From positions 124,001 to 188,000 of the forward strand of contig NZ_RQUZ01000002.1 in NCBI RefSeq assembly GCF_003992065.1: a stretch of DNA of 64,000 bases, read 5' to 3'. The number at the start of each line of letters is the position of its first letter. The first letter of the stretch is position 1. A model generated the notes under the pieces. The model saw only the letters and a program-made list of their open reading frames with translations, made no database searches and had not been told where the DNA came from. Origin of the DNA: Veillonella seminalis (GTDB lineage: Bacteria; Bacillota; Negativicutes; Veillonellales; Veillonellaceae). Made by a program: the position numbers and the translations under genes. Positions 32,723 through 41,488 of the stretch are shown here, one piece after another.

Positions 32723-33046
32723 CTAAATTCTTTTATATTTTTCTACTCCACCTTCAGCTTTTCCGATGTGTTCCACATTTTTTACAAGTCTCTTATTTAC
32801 ATTTTCATAAAACCATCTGCCAATCAATGCCGGCGGTGTTGCGATTAACTCTCTCAAAACAAATTCTTTGCCCTTCGGTAAAGAGCTAATTTTGTTTAAT
32901 AAGGTAGTATATAGGTCAGCATAGCTTGTATTTTTTTGTAAACTGCTACACTTACAATATTCAGTAACGCTTGGGAAACCTCCCTCTATTGCTTTTTTAG
33001 TTAAAATTTCAAGTTCTTCATCGGTTACAGTAAATTGAATTCGCAT
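32723..33046 (-). CDS. DUF1413-like / ribbon-helix-helix protein
   Basis: A 107-residue protein with an N-terminal RHH-like segment (MRIQFTVTDEELEILTKKAI) and a C-terminal SLPKGKEFVLRELIATPPAL then GRWFYENVNK, matching the DUF1413 pattern. RHH proteins with this tail occur in plasmids and mobilizable elements as small DNA-binding regulators. It is 21 nt upstream of the ORF6N gene on the same strand and probably co-transcribed. Confidence 0.65.
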   Translation of the reverse strand: MRIQFTVTDEELEILTKKAIEGGFPSVTEYCKCSSLQKNTSYADLYTTLLNKISSLPKGKEFVLRELIATPPALIGRWFYENVNKRLVKNVEHIGKAEGGVEKYKRI

Positions 33047-33219
33047 TTATATATCCTCTCCTTATAACTGAGTTTATTACCATATCATTATCATTTTATC
33101 ATAAATACGATATTTTTTCCATACCACAAATTTAAGCCCCATTTTACACTTAGCAATAGTCTGATACCTGTTTTATCATTAACGCTCTAAAAACACCTTT
33201 CCACCGTCTTATACGAGGT
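33047..33219. other. Non-coding spacer between initiator and RHH genes
   Basis: About 170 bp, very AT-rich, with no gene. It lies downstream of the replication initiator gene and could hold accessory origin sequence, but no clear repeat is visible. Confidence 0.25.
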
Positions 33220-33972
33220 CTACAAGTGTTCCCCCTTGTCATAATCTTCAAAGGTATATACTTTTGATTTACTGCTCTCCTTTAATTTCCCTTTGTCTTG
33301 TTCGTACCAATGAACTAAGGTCGCATAATGATCTTTATAGTTTCTTCCTGTGCTTTGCATATAGGTTGACAGCTTCTCTATCATTTTATCCCTATGACCT
33401 TGCATTTTATCCTTTAATTTTCCATATTCTTCATCAGTTAAGGAAACATTTTTATATTCTCCATAAAGGGAGGGGGATATTTTTTCTATCTCCCCCTCTT
33501 TCTCTAACTCTATATCTATCTCTTTATCTATCTCTATATCTCCGTTGCAGTTTTGTTGCAAAAGGTTGCAAGGTGTTGCACTGGTGTTGCATTGCAACGC
33601 TTTTTGTCCTCTCGATTTTCTTGAACGCCTTGTAGAAGCTGTTTCTGAACCTATAAGACTTGGGATTTCTGTTAAAAAATACTCGTCATTTTCTGTGATT
33701 ATCTCCATCAATCCTTGTGCTACAAGATAATTTACTGTAACCATTACATCATCTTCCGTTTCATCAATCGTTAATGCAAGCTCCTTGATAAAGTCTGTTT
33801 CTACTCCGTCATAATACAGCTTCCCACTATCTTTTAAGCTAAGTAAAAGCAATTTGAGGTAAATGATTGTATAGGTATCTCCTCCTGATATTTTTCTTAG
33901 CCTTTTGATTCTCTTATCTGTAAAAAAATCTTCTTTCAATTTTAACCAATAGTATCTTCTGTTGTCTGCCAT
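33220..33972 (-). CDS. Replication initiator of the mobilizable element
   Basis: A 250-residue protein. The N-terminal domain (MADNRRYYWLKLKEDFFTDK RIKRLRKI, residues 1-28) is the phage replisome-organiser/RepA_N-like winged helix. The C-terminal domain (VSLTDEEYGKLKDKMQGHRD KMIEKLSTYM, then NYKDHYATLVHWYEQDK) is the DnaD-like helicase-loader-binding end seen in such initiators. The linker holds a low-complexity Glu/Asp/Ile stretch and iterons. Two nt from the relaxase gene. It allows the excised form to replicate, giving stability. Confidence 0.78.
   Translation of the reverse strand: MADNRRYYWLKLKEDFFTDKRIKRLRKISGGDTYTIIYLKLLLLSLKDSGKLYYDGVETDFIKELALTIDETEDDVMVTVNYLVAQGLMEIITENDEYFLTEIPSLIGSETASTRRSRKSRGQKALQCNTSATPCNLLQQNCNGDIEIDKEIDIELEKEGEIEKISPSLYGEYKNVSLTDEEYGKLKDKMQGHRDKMIEKLSTYMQSTGRNYKDHYATLVHWYEQDKGKLKESSKSKVYTFEDYDKGEHL
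33544..33598. repeat. Helically phased GTTGCA iterons inside the replication initiator gene
   Basis: GTTGCA begins at 33544, 33555, 33565, 33575 and 33586, spacings of 11, 10, 10 and 11 bp, so one copy per DNA turn on the same face. An inverted TTGCAAC follows at 33592-33598. They can be grouped as two 21-bp units plus a half unit. This looks like the binding array of the initiator, that is, an origin within the rep gene. Confidence 0.7.
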
Positions 33973-33974
33973 TT

Positions 33975-35627
33975 TTATCTTTCCTCCCCTTTATTTTTAT
34001 AATTTTCTTTAGCCTTTTCCTTGGCTTTTTGTTTGTACTGCCTCTTTATTTCCTCTTGCTCTTGGAATTTTTTCAGTTGTGCAATTACACTTGGTTTATC
34101 TCCTCTCTTAATTGCCTTGTCTATCTCTATGGATAAATCTATTCCATACTCATCATTGACAATCTTTACTGCATATTTGATATGGTCTATCTGCTTAAAT
34201 TCATCTTGTACTTTAGCTTTATCTTCGCTTAAGTCTTGTATCTCTTTTTCAAGGCTTGATATTTCTTTTTGCCAATCACTTAATTTTATGGCTGATGTCC
34301 CGGTAAATTTTTCTATAATCTTTCTTGCTCTTTGGTACTTATCTATTTCCTTTTTATGAGAATTGTAAAAGCTGTCTTTGAATATGGTTTTGCTTTTGTA
34401 TTCCTGATAGACTTCTTTATTTTCTTTGATAGAGTCTATGCAACTTACACATTGATTTAGGTCTTTTATTCTTTGTGTTTTATCTTGAATATCACCACTT
34501 ATTTTTTTACTTTGCTTTGCCAGTTCAAAGACTTTTTCTTGTAGGTCTGCTATGGTTTGAAGATGATTATCTTTCAAATAGTAGATTGCTTTTACAAATC
34601 TCTTTAGGTCTGCATTTCCCTTTTTTATCTGTCCATAGTAGGATAGATTTTTTGTTTTTTCTCCCTGTATTTCGTTGTAGATAGAAATATATTCATAGAG
34701 GTTAAAGAGTTCTGCTTTGTTCTCCAGTTCATCTTTCTTGGTCTGTTTATACTCATCGTATTTTGCTTGCAGATTTCCAAGTAAAGAGTCTATCCAAGAA
34801 GTGATTTCTTTTATCTTGTTCTTGATAGCTTTTACTAAAGAGTTATGTTTTTTTATTTCTCTGTTGATGTTTCCTTTGTCGGTTTCGATTCCTTTTTTCT
34901 CTAAGGCACTGGCACTTGCTCCCATGTGAATGGTTGGGATTTCTTCTATTCCTTGTCTTTTGTAGGAACGATGATCCACTCTCTTTTCTTGATGATTTTT
35001 TTCTAAATACTGATTACAAAGTCTTGCAAAATTCTTTCTCCATTTCTCTGCGTTGCCTTTATCGTTCCAGTCTGTCAGCTCTACTTTTCTTGTTTTGTAG
35101 TTTCCGCTTTTTAGTTTTATCTTTTCTCCGTTTTCATCAAGAACATATTCTTTTTTGCTTTTTGCCTGCCACTCTCCTTTTTCATTGATTGGTCTAAGGG
35201 TAGTCATAATATGAGCATGGATATTGTTATTTTCTTCATCACTTTCATCATGGATTGCAAGGTCTGCTATCATTCCTTTTGATACAAAATTTTCTTGTAT
35301 GAAGTCGATAATGAGTTTCTTGTTTTCTTCAAAAGATAATTCTTTCGGTAAGGCGATAATGAAGTTTCTTGCAAGCTGTGCATTGCTTGCTTTCTCATTT
35401 AGTTCAACGCTATTCCATAAAGTAGTTCTATCTTTTAATGCTATGGGGACATTCTCTGGCAAGAAGATTTCTGAATGTAAAAGTCCTTTTTTATTATGAT
35501 AGTCATGAACTTCTCCATCCCATTCATTTTTGATTTTCTCACAAGAGATATATGCTGCACTTGCAACTGCCGATTTACTCTTACCTCTGCTTATCATAGA
35601 AATATTAAAGTGAAATGTTTCTGCCAC
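33975..35627 (-). CDS. mobA: MobQ (MobA/MobL) relaxase
   Basis: A 550-residue relaxase. The N-terminus (MAETFHFNISMISRGKSKSA VASAAYISCEKI) is the MobA/MobL family start. The catalytic Tyr lies in AAYIS and the metal-binding triad is NNNIHAHIMTTLRP (HxH), preceded by AIHDESDEENN. A long C-terminal coiled coil (residues about 260-500) follows, ending in the AIKRGDKPSVIAQLKKFQEQ tail. It nicks oriT and pilots the strand through a conjugation channel supplied by another element. The likely oriT lies just upstream. Confidence 0.92.
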   Translation of the reverse strand: MAETFHFNISMISRGKSKSAVASAAYISCEKIKNEWDGEVHDYHNKKGLLHSEIFLPENVPIALKDRTTLWNSVELNEKASNAQLARNFIIALPKELSFEENKKLIIDFIQENFVSKGMIADLAIHDESDEENNNIHAHIMTTLRPINEKGEWQAKSKKEYVLDENGEKIKLKSGNYKTRKVELTDWNDKGNAEKWRKNFARLCNQYLEKNHQEKRVDHRSYKRQGIEEIPTIHMGASASALEKKGIETDKGNINREIKKHNSLVKAIKNKIKEITSWIDSLLGNLQAKYDEYKQTKKDELENKAELFNLYEYISIYNEIQGEKTKNLSYYGQIKKGNADLKRFVKAIYYLKDNHLQTIADLQEKVFELAKQSKKISGDIQDKTQRIKDLNQCVSCIDSIKENKEVYQEYKSKTIFKDSFYNSHKKEIDKYQRARKIIEKFTGTSAIKLSDWQKEISSLEKEIQDLSEDKAKVQDEFKQIDHIKYAVKIVNDEYGIDLSIEIDKAIKRGDKPSVIAQLKKFQEQEEIKRQYKQKAKEKAKENYKNKGEER

Positions 35628-35761
35628 TTTTAAGCTCCTTTCATTTTTTTGTTTGTTTTCAGGTAAAGGAAAAAGCAGACAGGCTATTTTTTGTATCTTT
35701 TCCTATCTGCTTTATCCGTATGTTTTTATTAAGTTTTGGATTTTTAAAGACTTGCTAAAAT

Positions 35762-35804
35762 CCCTTAGTTTTTCTAAGGGCGCAATTATACACCCTAAAG
35801 GGTG
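35762..35804 (-). other. oriT: Probable oriT of the mobilizable element (MobQ type)
   Basis: On the minus strand the palindrome CACCC-TTTA-GGGTG (35804-35791) is followed by TATAATTGCGCCCTTAG (35790-35774). The TAATTGCGCCCT core closely resembles the RSF1010-type nick region (inverted repeat, then TAAATGCGCCCT). A second perfect hairpin (CCCTTAG, T5, CTAAGGG; 35762-35780) lies on the other side. It sits 135 bp upstream of the relaxase gene. Confidence 0.72.
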
Positions 35805-35872
35805 CTTTGCGTTCTGCGAAGCTTTTTGCCCTTGCAGGGAGCTTCTGAAAAAACTAAGTTTTTTTATTCTGT

Positions 35873-36202
35873 CTACTCGATGATTGTTTCATCTTCCATA
35901 TCTTTCCCATTTATCATTTCTTCATAGGCTTGTCTGTATTCTTCTGTGTGAGTAACAACTTTAAGTAATTCTTCTATCTCCTCATTGGTAAATATTAGAG
36001 GATTTTTAATGACCCTTTCTACTATCAATCCCCTTTGTATGAGCCTATGATTTCTTCTTTTTCGTTCTTTTTCATTTGCAAGTTTTTCTAATTTCTTGCC
36101 TTGATTTTGTAATTGTTTCAGCTTCACATCGCACTTTTCTCTTTCTTGCTGAAGTTCAGAAATTTGTTCCTGTACTTCCTGTAATGTGTTTTCTTTCTTC
36201 AT
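35873..36202 (-). CDS. DUF3847-like mobilization accessory protein
   Basis: A 109-residue protein with an N-terminal coiled coil (LQEVQEQISELQQEREKCDV KLKQLQNQG), a basic patch KERKRRNHRLIQRGLIVERV and TNEEIEELLKVV. This is the DUF3847 pattern, encoded next to MobA/MobL relaxases, and it is thought to be an oriT-binding accessory of MobC type. It lies immediately upstream of the oriT candidate, on the same strand as the relaxase. Confidence 0.7.
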   Translation of the reverse strand: MKKENTLQEVQEQISELQQEREKCDVKLKQLQNQGKKLEKLANEKERKRRNHRLIQRGLIVERVIKNPLIFTNEEIEELLKVVTHTEEYRQAYEEMINGKDMEDETIIE

Positions 36203-36286
36203 TTTTCATTCCTCCGTTTTGGTATCTGCTTGTTTCCATAAAGAAAGGTTAAGCACCTTTTTTTGACACTTAACCTTTCCAAGTTT

Positions 36287-36703
36287 TTAGATTTTATCTT
36301 CTAAAATCTTTCTCAGTTTTTCTAAAATCCTATCCCTCCTCCCACTGATTGCTTGATGTGTAACTTTCTCTCTTCTGCTGATTGACCTTAGACTTTCTTC
36401 TTTGTAGAAGATGGCTTCCATCAACTCTCGTTCTTCTTTTGAAAGAGTATTTAATGCTCTATGAAGTTCTTCAATTCGCATTTTTACTTCTACAATTTTT
36501 TCTAAGTCTATCTTTTCATCTATGATGTTATCTACAAAGTGTCCATCATGATCCAGTGCCGAAAATGGTATTACATTATGCTTCCAATCTTTTCTTTGGA
36601 GATACTTTTCATGCTCTGTTATCTTCCAATAGGCTTTGTAGACTTCTTCACTTACAGGTACGGCTTTGCCTTTTACATAAAGGTAATATTCTTTCTTTGC
36701 CAC
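36287..36703 (-). CDS. Sigma-70 region 4-like protein of the mobilizable element
   Basis: A 138-residue protein. The C-terminal half is a sigma region 4 HTH (LHRALNTLSKEERELMEAIF YKEESLRSISRREKVTHQAI SGRRDRILEKL). The N-terminal half (KEYYLYVKGKAVPVSEEVYK AYWKITEHEKYL) is the characteristic lead of small sigma-like proteins of Tn916/Tn4451-like elements. There is no region 2, so it acts as a regulator rather than a full sigma factor. The start has an AGGAGGATG site. Confidence 0.8.
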   Translation of the reverse strand: MAKKEYYLYVKGKAVPVSEEVYKAYWKITEHEKYLQRKDWKHNVIPFSALDHDGHFVDNIIDEKIDLEKIVEVKMRIEELHRALNTLSKEERELMEAIFYKEESLRSISRREKVTHQAISGRRDRILEKLRKILEDKI

Positions 36704-36746
36704 TTAGTCATCCTCCTTTTTAAGTTCTCTGTTTTGGTTTTGAGAA

Positions 36747-36788
36747 TAAAAAAGGAGGACTTCTACACTTTGACGTAAAAAAGTCCTC
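36747..36788 (-). terminator. Intrinsic terminator of the cargo operon
   Basis: Minus-strand arms GAGGACTT and AAGTCCTC (36755-36788) followed by CTTTTTT. It separates the transporter cargo from the sigma-like/relaxase genes. Confidence 0.7.
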
Positions 36789-36820
36789 TCGGCTTAAAAA
36801 CTAATGTTTTATATAATTTT

Positions 36821-36928
36821 CTATTTTGTTGTTTCTGGTAAAGTATTATTGCTATGTGTAAGCAATTCCAAGAATAAAAAAGGATAATTATATCGTTCTG
36901 TGAAAACCGAAACTATAAGTTTTGACAT
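36821..36928 (-). CDS. Short peptide ORF after the ECF transporter genes
   Basis: A 35-codon ORF from ATG 36928 with GGAGGGATAATT upstream: MSKLIVSVFTERYNYPFLFL then ELLTHSNNTLPETTK. It is the last ORF of the transporter operon, 42 nt after the S-component gene. It also lies between inverted GGATAATTAT arms (36883-36892 and 36927-36936), so it could be part of a terminator region instead. No match to known leader or signal peptides recognised. Confidence 0.38.
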   Translation of the reverse strand: MSKLIVSVFTERYNYPFLFLELLTHSNNTLPETTK

Positions 36929-36969
36929 AATTATCCCTCCATTATTTTCCCTCCTAAGTAAATTTATTA

Positions 36970-37554
36970 TTAAATCACTCCTGCTTTTTCAAAATGCTTT
37001 TTGAGTATCTTTGTTGCAACGAATGCTCCTATGCAAGCAAGAACAAAAGTTATCAAGCCAAATCCTACTGCCCACGAAACTTTGAAATAAGATAATGCTT
37101 CATTTATTTGTGCTTCGCTCATTTTCCATTTTGATGCTCTTTCCACAAAAGAAGCTGTCCCGAATAAAATCACAGGAATTACTGTTCCTAAAAAATCTGC
37201 TAATGCAAATATCCCATATCCAATAATCATTCGTCCCTTGCTCTCATAATTTCCTATAATCAAATCACATATAATTCCACCGATTACAGCAAAGACTGCA
37301 TGAGGCAAATGTCCTCCTGACAATGCAATTAAACCAAGAAGCGTTCCTGATATTGTAAATACGCCCTTCTTTTTAACTTTCAAAGCCATAAGTATATAAA
37401 CGGTAGCAGCTACCATAAAGCTAACTCCTGAAGCAATAAATCCTCCAATCACTGTTGTTGCCATAGCAAATGCAACCACCATGTATATGACAATTCCAAT
37501 TGCATTAAAGATTCCGATTGTAATAAAATCACGACCATTTAATTTGTTTTTCAT
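36970..37554 (-). CDS. ECF transporter S component (Trep_Strep/MptD family)
   Basis: A 194-residue membrane protein with about six helices: LNGRDFITIGIFNAIGIVIY at the start, a SFMVAATVYILMALKVKKKG segment, ALSGGHLPHAVFAVIGGIIC and a C-terminal ITFVLACIGAFVATKILKKH. This matches the Trep_Strep family of substrate-capture (S) subunits, whose ligand is unknown. It completes an S-T-A ECF set with the two upstream genes (11-nt gap to ecfT). The basic C-terminus suggests an N-in, C-in topology. Confidence 0.85.
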   Translation of the reverse strand: MKNKLNGRDFITIGIFNAIGIVIYMVVAFAMATTVIGGFIASGVSFMVAATVYILMALKVKKKGVFTISGTLLGLIALSGGHLPHAVFAVIGGIICDLIIGNYESKGRMIIGYGIFALADFLGTVIPVILFGTASFVERASKWKMSEAQINEALSYFKVSWAVGFGLITFVLACIGAFVATKILKKHFEKAGVI

Positions 37555-37564
37555 AAAAGTCCTC

Positions 37565-38269
37565 CTAATAAATTTTCTGTATTACTATCACAAGAGCAAT
37601 CATCAAAGCTCCTAATAGTCCAATCAACAAATCCGCCCATCTAAACCTCAATTTTGTCAATGTAACCCTGTTCTCATCACTATCAAGTCCTCTAATGAGT
37701 GCTGAAGCTGACAGTTCATCTGAAATCTTAATCATCCTCATTAAAAGTGGAACAAGCGTATATTCAATATATTTAAATGGATGTAGCAACGGGAAAAATC
37801 TACTTGTTACGATTCCTCGAATCTTCATATTCTCTTTTAATGCCTTGAGTTCTATTCTTATAGTTGGTACAAACCTAAGCAAAACACTAAAAGGTATACC
37901 AATGCTTCTTGGTACTTTCATTCTATTTAATGCTTCAAGCATTTCACTTACACTTGTAGTCTTTGTTATATATCCACCAAACATAGCAATTAAGGTCATC
38001 CTTGATGCAAAGTAAATAAACATATATATTGCAAATACGATACTTGCTTCACGAAACTTTCCAAGCCCTAACTCTATGCAGTATAAAAGCACAAAAAACA
38101 AAATAAAGCGTAATGCTCTTTTCCACATACTACTGTATACATACAGAAAAAAGGCAAAGACAATCAGTCCGAAAAGTAGGATTGTATCGCTTATAAAAAA
38201 GCTGGTAAAGGAGGCAATTGGAAGTAGAATAAGTTTTATTCTCGGATCGACTGTTTTTCTATCTATCAA
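37565..38269 (-). CDS. ecfT: ECF transporter transmembrane component (EcfT)
   Basis: A 234-residue protein starting DRKTVDPRIKLILLPIASFT, with membrane helices and the two coupling motifs ALKENMKIRGIV and SASALIRGLD (A-R-G signatures) that contact the ATPases. This is the CbiQ/EcfT family. It overlaps the ATPase gene by 11 nt. It couples ATP hydrolysis by the dual ATPase to substrate release from the S component. Confidence 0.9.
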   Translation of the reverse strand: MIDRKTVDPRIKLILLPIASFTSFFISDTILLFGLIVFAFFLYVYSSMWKRALRFILFFVLLYCIELGLGKFREASIVFAIYMFIYFASRMTLIAMFGGYITKTTSVSEMLEALNRMKVPRSIGIPFSVLLRFVPTIRIELKALKENMKIRGIVTSRFFPLLHPFKYIEYTLVPLLMRMIKISDELSASALIRGLDSDENRVTLTKLRFRWADLLIGLLGALMIALVIVIQKIY

Positions 38270-39776
38270 GTTCTCTACCTCCTCTCATCTTGTCTAATAT
38301 GAGAAATTTATTACTTTCACTCATATTCAGAACCTTTTCTATTTTTCCATCTCCCATTACCCATAGCTCACTCACTGTGTTTGCTAAAAACTCAAAATCA
38401 TGACTTATCACCAAAACTGTTGTCCCATTTTTTAATTGTTCTTCAATCAATTTTGCGACTGAAAGCATTGAGTCTTTATCACAACCTGATGTTGGTTCAT
38501 CATAGATAAAAACTTTTGCCTGTTTCATCATTCCACAAGCTATTGTCAGTCTTTGTTTTTCTCCTCTTGATAAAGCAAACGGATGCTTGTCTATATATTT
38601 ATCTAAGCCAAGTACATTCAAAATAAACTTTGCCTTTTGGGTATTTTCTTTTTTATTTTTACTTGAAATACCAAGTAGCATTTCATCAAGTACACTTTCC
38701 GAAAACAACTGATAGTCTGAATCTTGAAAGACAAAATATGACATATCCATTAAATCTTTGTGATTAAGCGACTTATCTTTTCCCGCCCATATTGTCCCCT
38801 CTTTTATCTTCTCAAGTCCTGAAAGCACTCTTGCAAAGGTAGTTTTCCCAGTACCATTTAAGCCGATAAGACCAATGGCTTTTCCGCACTCCATATTGAA
38901 ATCAAGATGATTTAAAATGTACTGTTTTTGCTTCTTTCCATTCTTAGCTACATTCGAATAGCAAAATCTCAAGCCTTTTCCGCTGATACTTTCATCCTTT
39001 AATTGATATGAATCTTTCTTCTCACTTATCCTGTATTCTTCTAATTCAAGAGTTCTTAATCCATTCTCATCCCAAAACTCCCCTTCAAGATGAATAACTT
39101 CTTCCCGACTCAAGTCCAGTGCAATTTCTCCATCTTTCACCAAAAGAAAACGGTCAAATAAAGATTTTACATAGTACAAACGATGCTCAATTAGAACAAC
39201 TGTTGTTCCTTTTTTCTTTAATTTCTCCAAAATTAAAAACAGGTCAAATGTTGCTTTCATATCCAAATTTGCTGAAGGTTCATCTAAAATTAAAACTTTC
39301 GGATTCATCGCATAGATACTTGCAATAGCTATCTTTTGTTTCTGTCCGCTTGATAATTCAAAAACAGATTTTCCTTTCAGTTCCTCAATATCCAGTTCTG
39401 CATATACTTCTTCTACTCTCTGTTTTATTTCGTCTCTTGATTTGCAGATGGTTTGAAGCCCAAAAGCTATTTCTTCATCTGTCGTTGTCGTAAAAAATTG
39501 ACTTCTTGGATCTTGAAATACAGTCCCTACAATATGCCCTATTTCATGAAGCGATAATTTGCTTATATCTTTTCCGGACGCAAAAGCTTCCCCTTGCATT
39601 TTGCCTTTGTAATAATGTGGAATAAGACCATTCATCACACTTCCAAGAGTGCTTTTACCACTTCCACTTTTCCCTGAAATTAAAACAAATTCACCTTTTC
39701 TAATTTCAAGATTGACATTTTTTAAAGCAGTTCGTCCATCTTCCCATTCATAATAAACATTTTTTAGCAAAATCAT
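38259..39776 (-). CDS. ecfA: ECF transporter dual ATPase (EcfA, two ABC domains)
   Basis: A 505-residue fusion of two ABC ATPases. Domain 1: Walker A LISGKSGSGKSTLGSVMN, Q-loop GTVFQDPRSQFF, signature ELSSGQKQKIAIAS, Walker B KVLILDEPSANLD. Domain 2: Walker A GLIGLNGTGKTTFARVLSGL, Q-loop YFVFQDSDYQLF, signature ALSRGEKQRLTIAC, Walker B KVFIYDEPTSGCD. All catalytic motifs are intact. Fused A subunits are usual in ECF transporters of the Trep_Strep type. The stop of the upstream ABC gene is 2 nt away. Confidence 0.92.
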   Translation of the reverse strand: MILLKNVYYEWEDGRTALKNVNLEIRKGEFVLISGKSGSGKSTLGSVMNGLIPHYYKGKMQGEAFASGKDISKLSLHEIGHIVGTVFQDPRSQFFTTTTDEEIAFGLQTICKSRDEIKQRVEEVYAELDIEELKGKSVFELSSGQKQKIAIASIYAMNPKVLILDEPSANLDMKATFDLFLILEKLKKKGTTVVLIEHRLYYVKSLFDRFLLVKDGEIALDLSREEVIHLEGEFWDENGLRTLELEEYRISEKKDSYQLKDESISGKGLRFCYSNVAKNGKKQKQYILNHLDFNMECGKAIGLIGLNGTGKTTFARVLSGLEKIKEGTIWAGKDKSLNHKDLMDMSYFVFQDSDYQLFSESVLDEMLLGISSKNKKENTQKAKFILNVLGLDKYIDKHPFALSRGEKQRLTIACGMMKQAKVFIYDEPTSGCDKDSMLSVAKLIEEQLKNGTTVLVISHDFEFLANTVSELWVMGDGKIEKVLNMSESNKFLILDKMRGGRELDR

Positions 39777-39778
39777 GG

Positions 39779-41488
39779 TTATACCTCATACTGAGCTTTC
39801 CATAATTTTGTGTAGTAACCATTTTTTGCAAGAAGTTCGCCATGCTTTCCTTTTTCAAGTAAATTTCCTTTTTGAAATACGAGAATTTGGTCAGCTTTTT
39901 GAATTGTTTTTAAATGATGAGCAACTACAAGTACGGTTCTATTCTTTGCAAGTTCTGTAATAGCATCTTGTATCAAAGATTCATTTACAGGATCAACATT
40001 ACTTGTCATTTCATCAAGAATTAAAATCGGTGCATCTTTTAGAAAAGCTCTTGCAATAGATATTCTTTGTCTTTGTCCCCCTGAAAGAAGCCCACCATTT
40101 TCCCCAATATCAGTTTCATAACCCTTTGGTAAACTCATAATGAAATCATGTATCCTTGCCTTCTTTGCAGCTTTAATGATTTCCTCTTTTGTAGCTCCTT
40201 TTTTACCTACTCTGATATTTTCTTCAACCGTGTTATCGAATAGTTGAACATTCTGCATGACAATGCTAATACGGTCTAAAAGCTCATCATAAGGAATATC
40301 TCTTATATCAGTTCCTCCAAGTGTAATTTTCCCTTTATGCACATCATAAAATCTTAGAAGTAAGTTTGTTATAGTAGTCTTTCCACTACCTGATTCTCCA
40401 ACTAAGGCTGTCATTGTTTTTTCAGCAATAGAAAAGCTCAATTTTTCCATTTTAAATTCATCTTTTTCATAGGAAAAATCTATGTTTTCAAAAGCTATAT
40501 CATTATCTTCCGGAACAATTCCATTCACTTTATCCGGGATTACATCTGCATTTAAAATTCTTGAAAGTCTTTCGTAACTATCTACCGCCGAAACATAGTA
40601 CATATAGTGTTGTTCCATAGAAGCGAACGGTTTATAAAACTCTTTTGAAATTACAGCAAAGATAATAAAATGAAGTACATCAAGATTTCCCTTTATAACA
40701 AGTATTGCTCCTGCAATTAAAAGAACTAAATATCCAATATCCAGTAAAAACCCAAATATAGATAGCTGTTTTGCCTTGAATCTTGAAGCTATTTTGCTTG
40801 TTTCTCCAAACTTTTTTGTCTTGTTCATAAGCTCATTATCCAAGCTTTTATTGTTTGAAAAACTCTTTAGTACAGGTATTCCTCTAACATATTCAACAAA
40901 TAAGCTAACCATATCAAGAAGTGCTGAATTATTCTGATTCTCTATTCTTTCAGATTGCTTAATTGTCAGATATAGAAAGACAAGTGCAATCGGAACAGAT
41001 ACAGCCATTAGAATAGCAAGTTTGAAATCAATACTTGCAAAACCGATAAATACGACTGCACCTATCAAAAAATCGCCAAACATTCTCGACCACATGTGTC
41101 CTACAACAAGAGACATATTATCAACATCTTTGTGTAAAATTGTATTGATCTCTCCCAGTCTTTCATTGGTATAAAATCCCAAACTGAATTTTTTCAATTT
41201 AATAATCATGCGTTCTCTGATTTGCTGAACAATATCAAAACCTGCACTATGCTTTTTCATATCTGCAACCATATTACAAATGCCTTTGAATACTACAAGT
41301 AACCCAATTGCAATAAAACCTTTATATAAACTTGCTAAACTCGTCCCATCAAATATCTGAAACAGTATAGAAAATACGATAACAATCATGGCTATGGAGC
41401 TTAGTCCATAAAGGGCAAAGAATACACTTGATATAATCAAATCTCTCTTGCCGGTTTTTGTAAGCAGCTTTAACATTTCTCTAAACAT
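39779..41488 (-). CDS. ABC half-transporter (IrtB/YbtQ-like), second of a pair
   Basis: A 569-residue permease-ATPase fusion. Six membrane helices occupy residues about 15-300. The ATPase has Walker A ALVGESGSGKTTITNLLLR, Q-loop IVMQNVQLFDNT, signature GLLSGGQRQRISIARAF and Walker B PILILDEMTSNVDPVNE. It overlaps the next half-transporter by 8 nt and would form a heterodimer with it. Similar pairs with ECF genes and a TetR occur in mobile elements of Clostridia and streptococci; a siderophore-, metal- or drug-export/uptake role is possible and cannot be fixed from sequence. Confidence 0.85.
   Translation of the reverse strand: MFREMLKLLTKTGKRDLIISSVFFALYGLSSIAMIVIVFSILFQIFDGTSLASLYKGFIAIGLLVVFKGICNMVADMKKHSAGFDIVQQIRERMIIKLKKFSLGFYTNERLGEINTILHKDVDNMSLVVGHMWSRMFGDFLIGAVVFIGFASIDFKLAILMAVSVPIALVFLYLTIKQSERIENQNNSALLDMVSLFVEYVRGIPVLKSFSNNKSLDNELMNKTKKFGETSKIASRFKAKQLSIFGFLLDIGYLVLLIAGAILVIKGNLDVLHFIIFAVISKEFYKPFASMEQHYMYYVSAVDSYERLSRILNADVIPDKVNGIVPEDNDIAFENIDFSYEKDEFKMEKLSFSIAEKTMTALVGESGSGKTTITNLLLRFYDVHKGKITLGGTDIRDIPYDELLDRISIVMQNVQLFDNTVEENIRVGKKGATKEEIIKAAKKARIHDFIMSLPKGYETDIGENGGLLSGGQRQRISIARAFLKDAPILILDEMTSNVDPVNESLIQDAITELAKNRTVLVVAHHLKTIQKADQILVFQKGNLLEKGKHGELLAKNGYYTKLWKAQYEV

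Noticed and set aside
33475-33545. GATATAGAGATA-like repeat run in the mobilizable element's initiator gene, considered as CRISPR or regulatory array
   Set aside because: It is simple low-complexity coding for Asp/Glu/Ile, with no constant repeat-spacer spacing. No CRISPR array was seen anywhere in the window.
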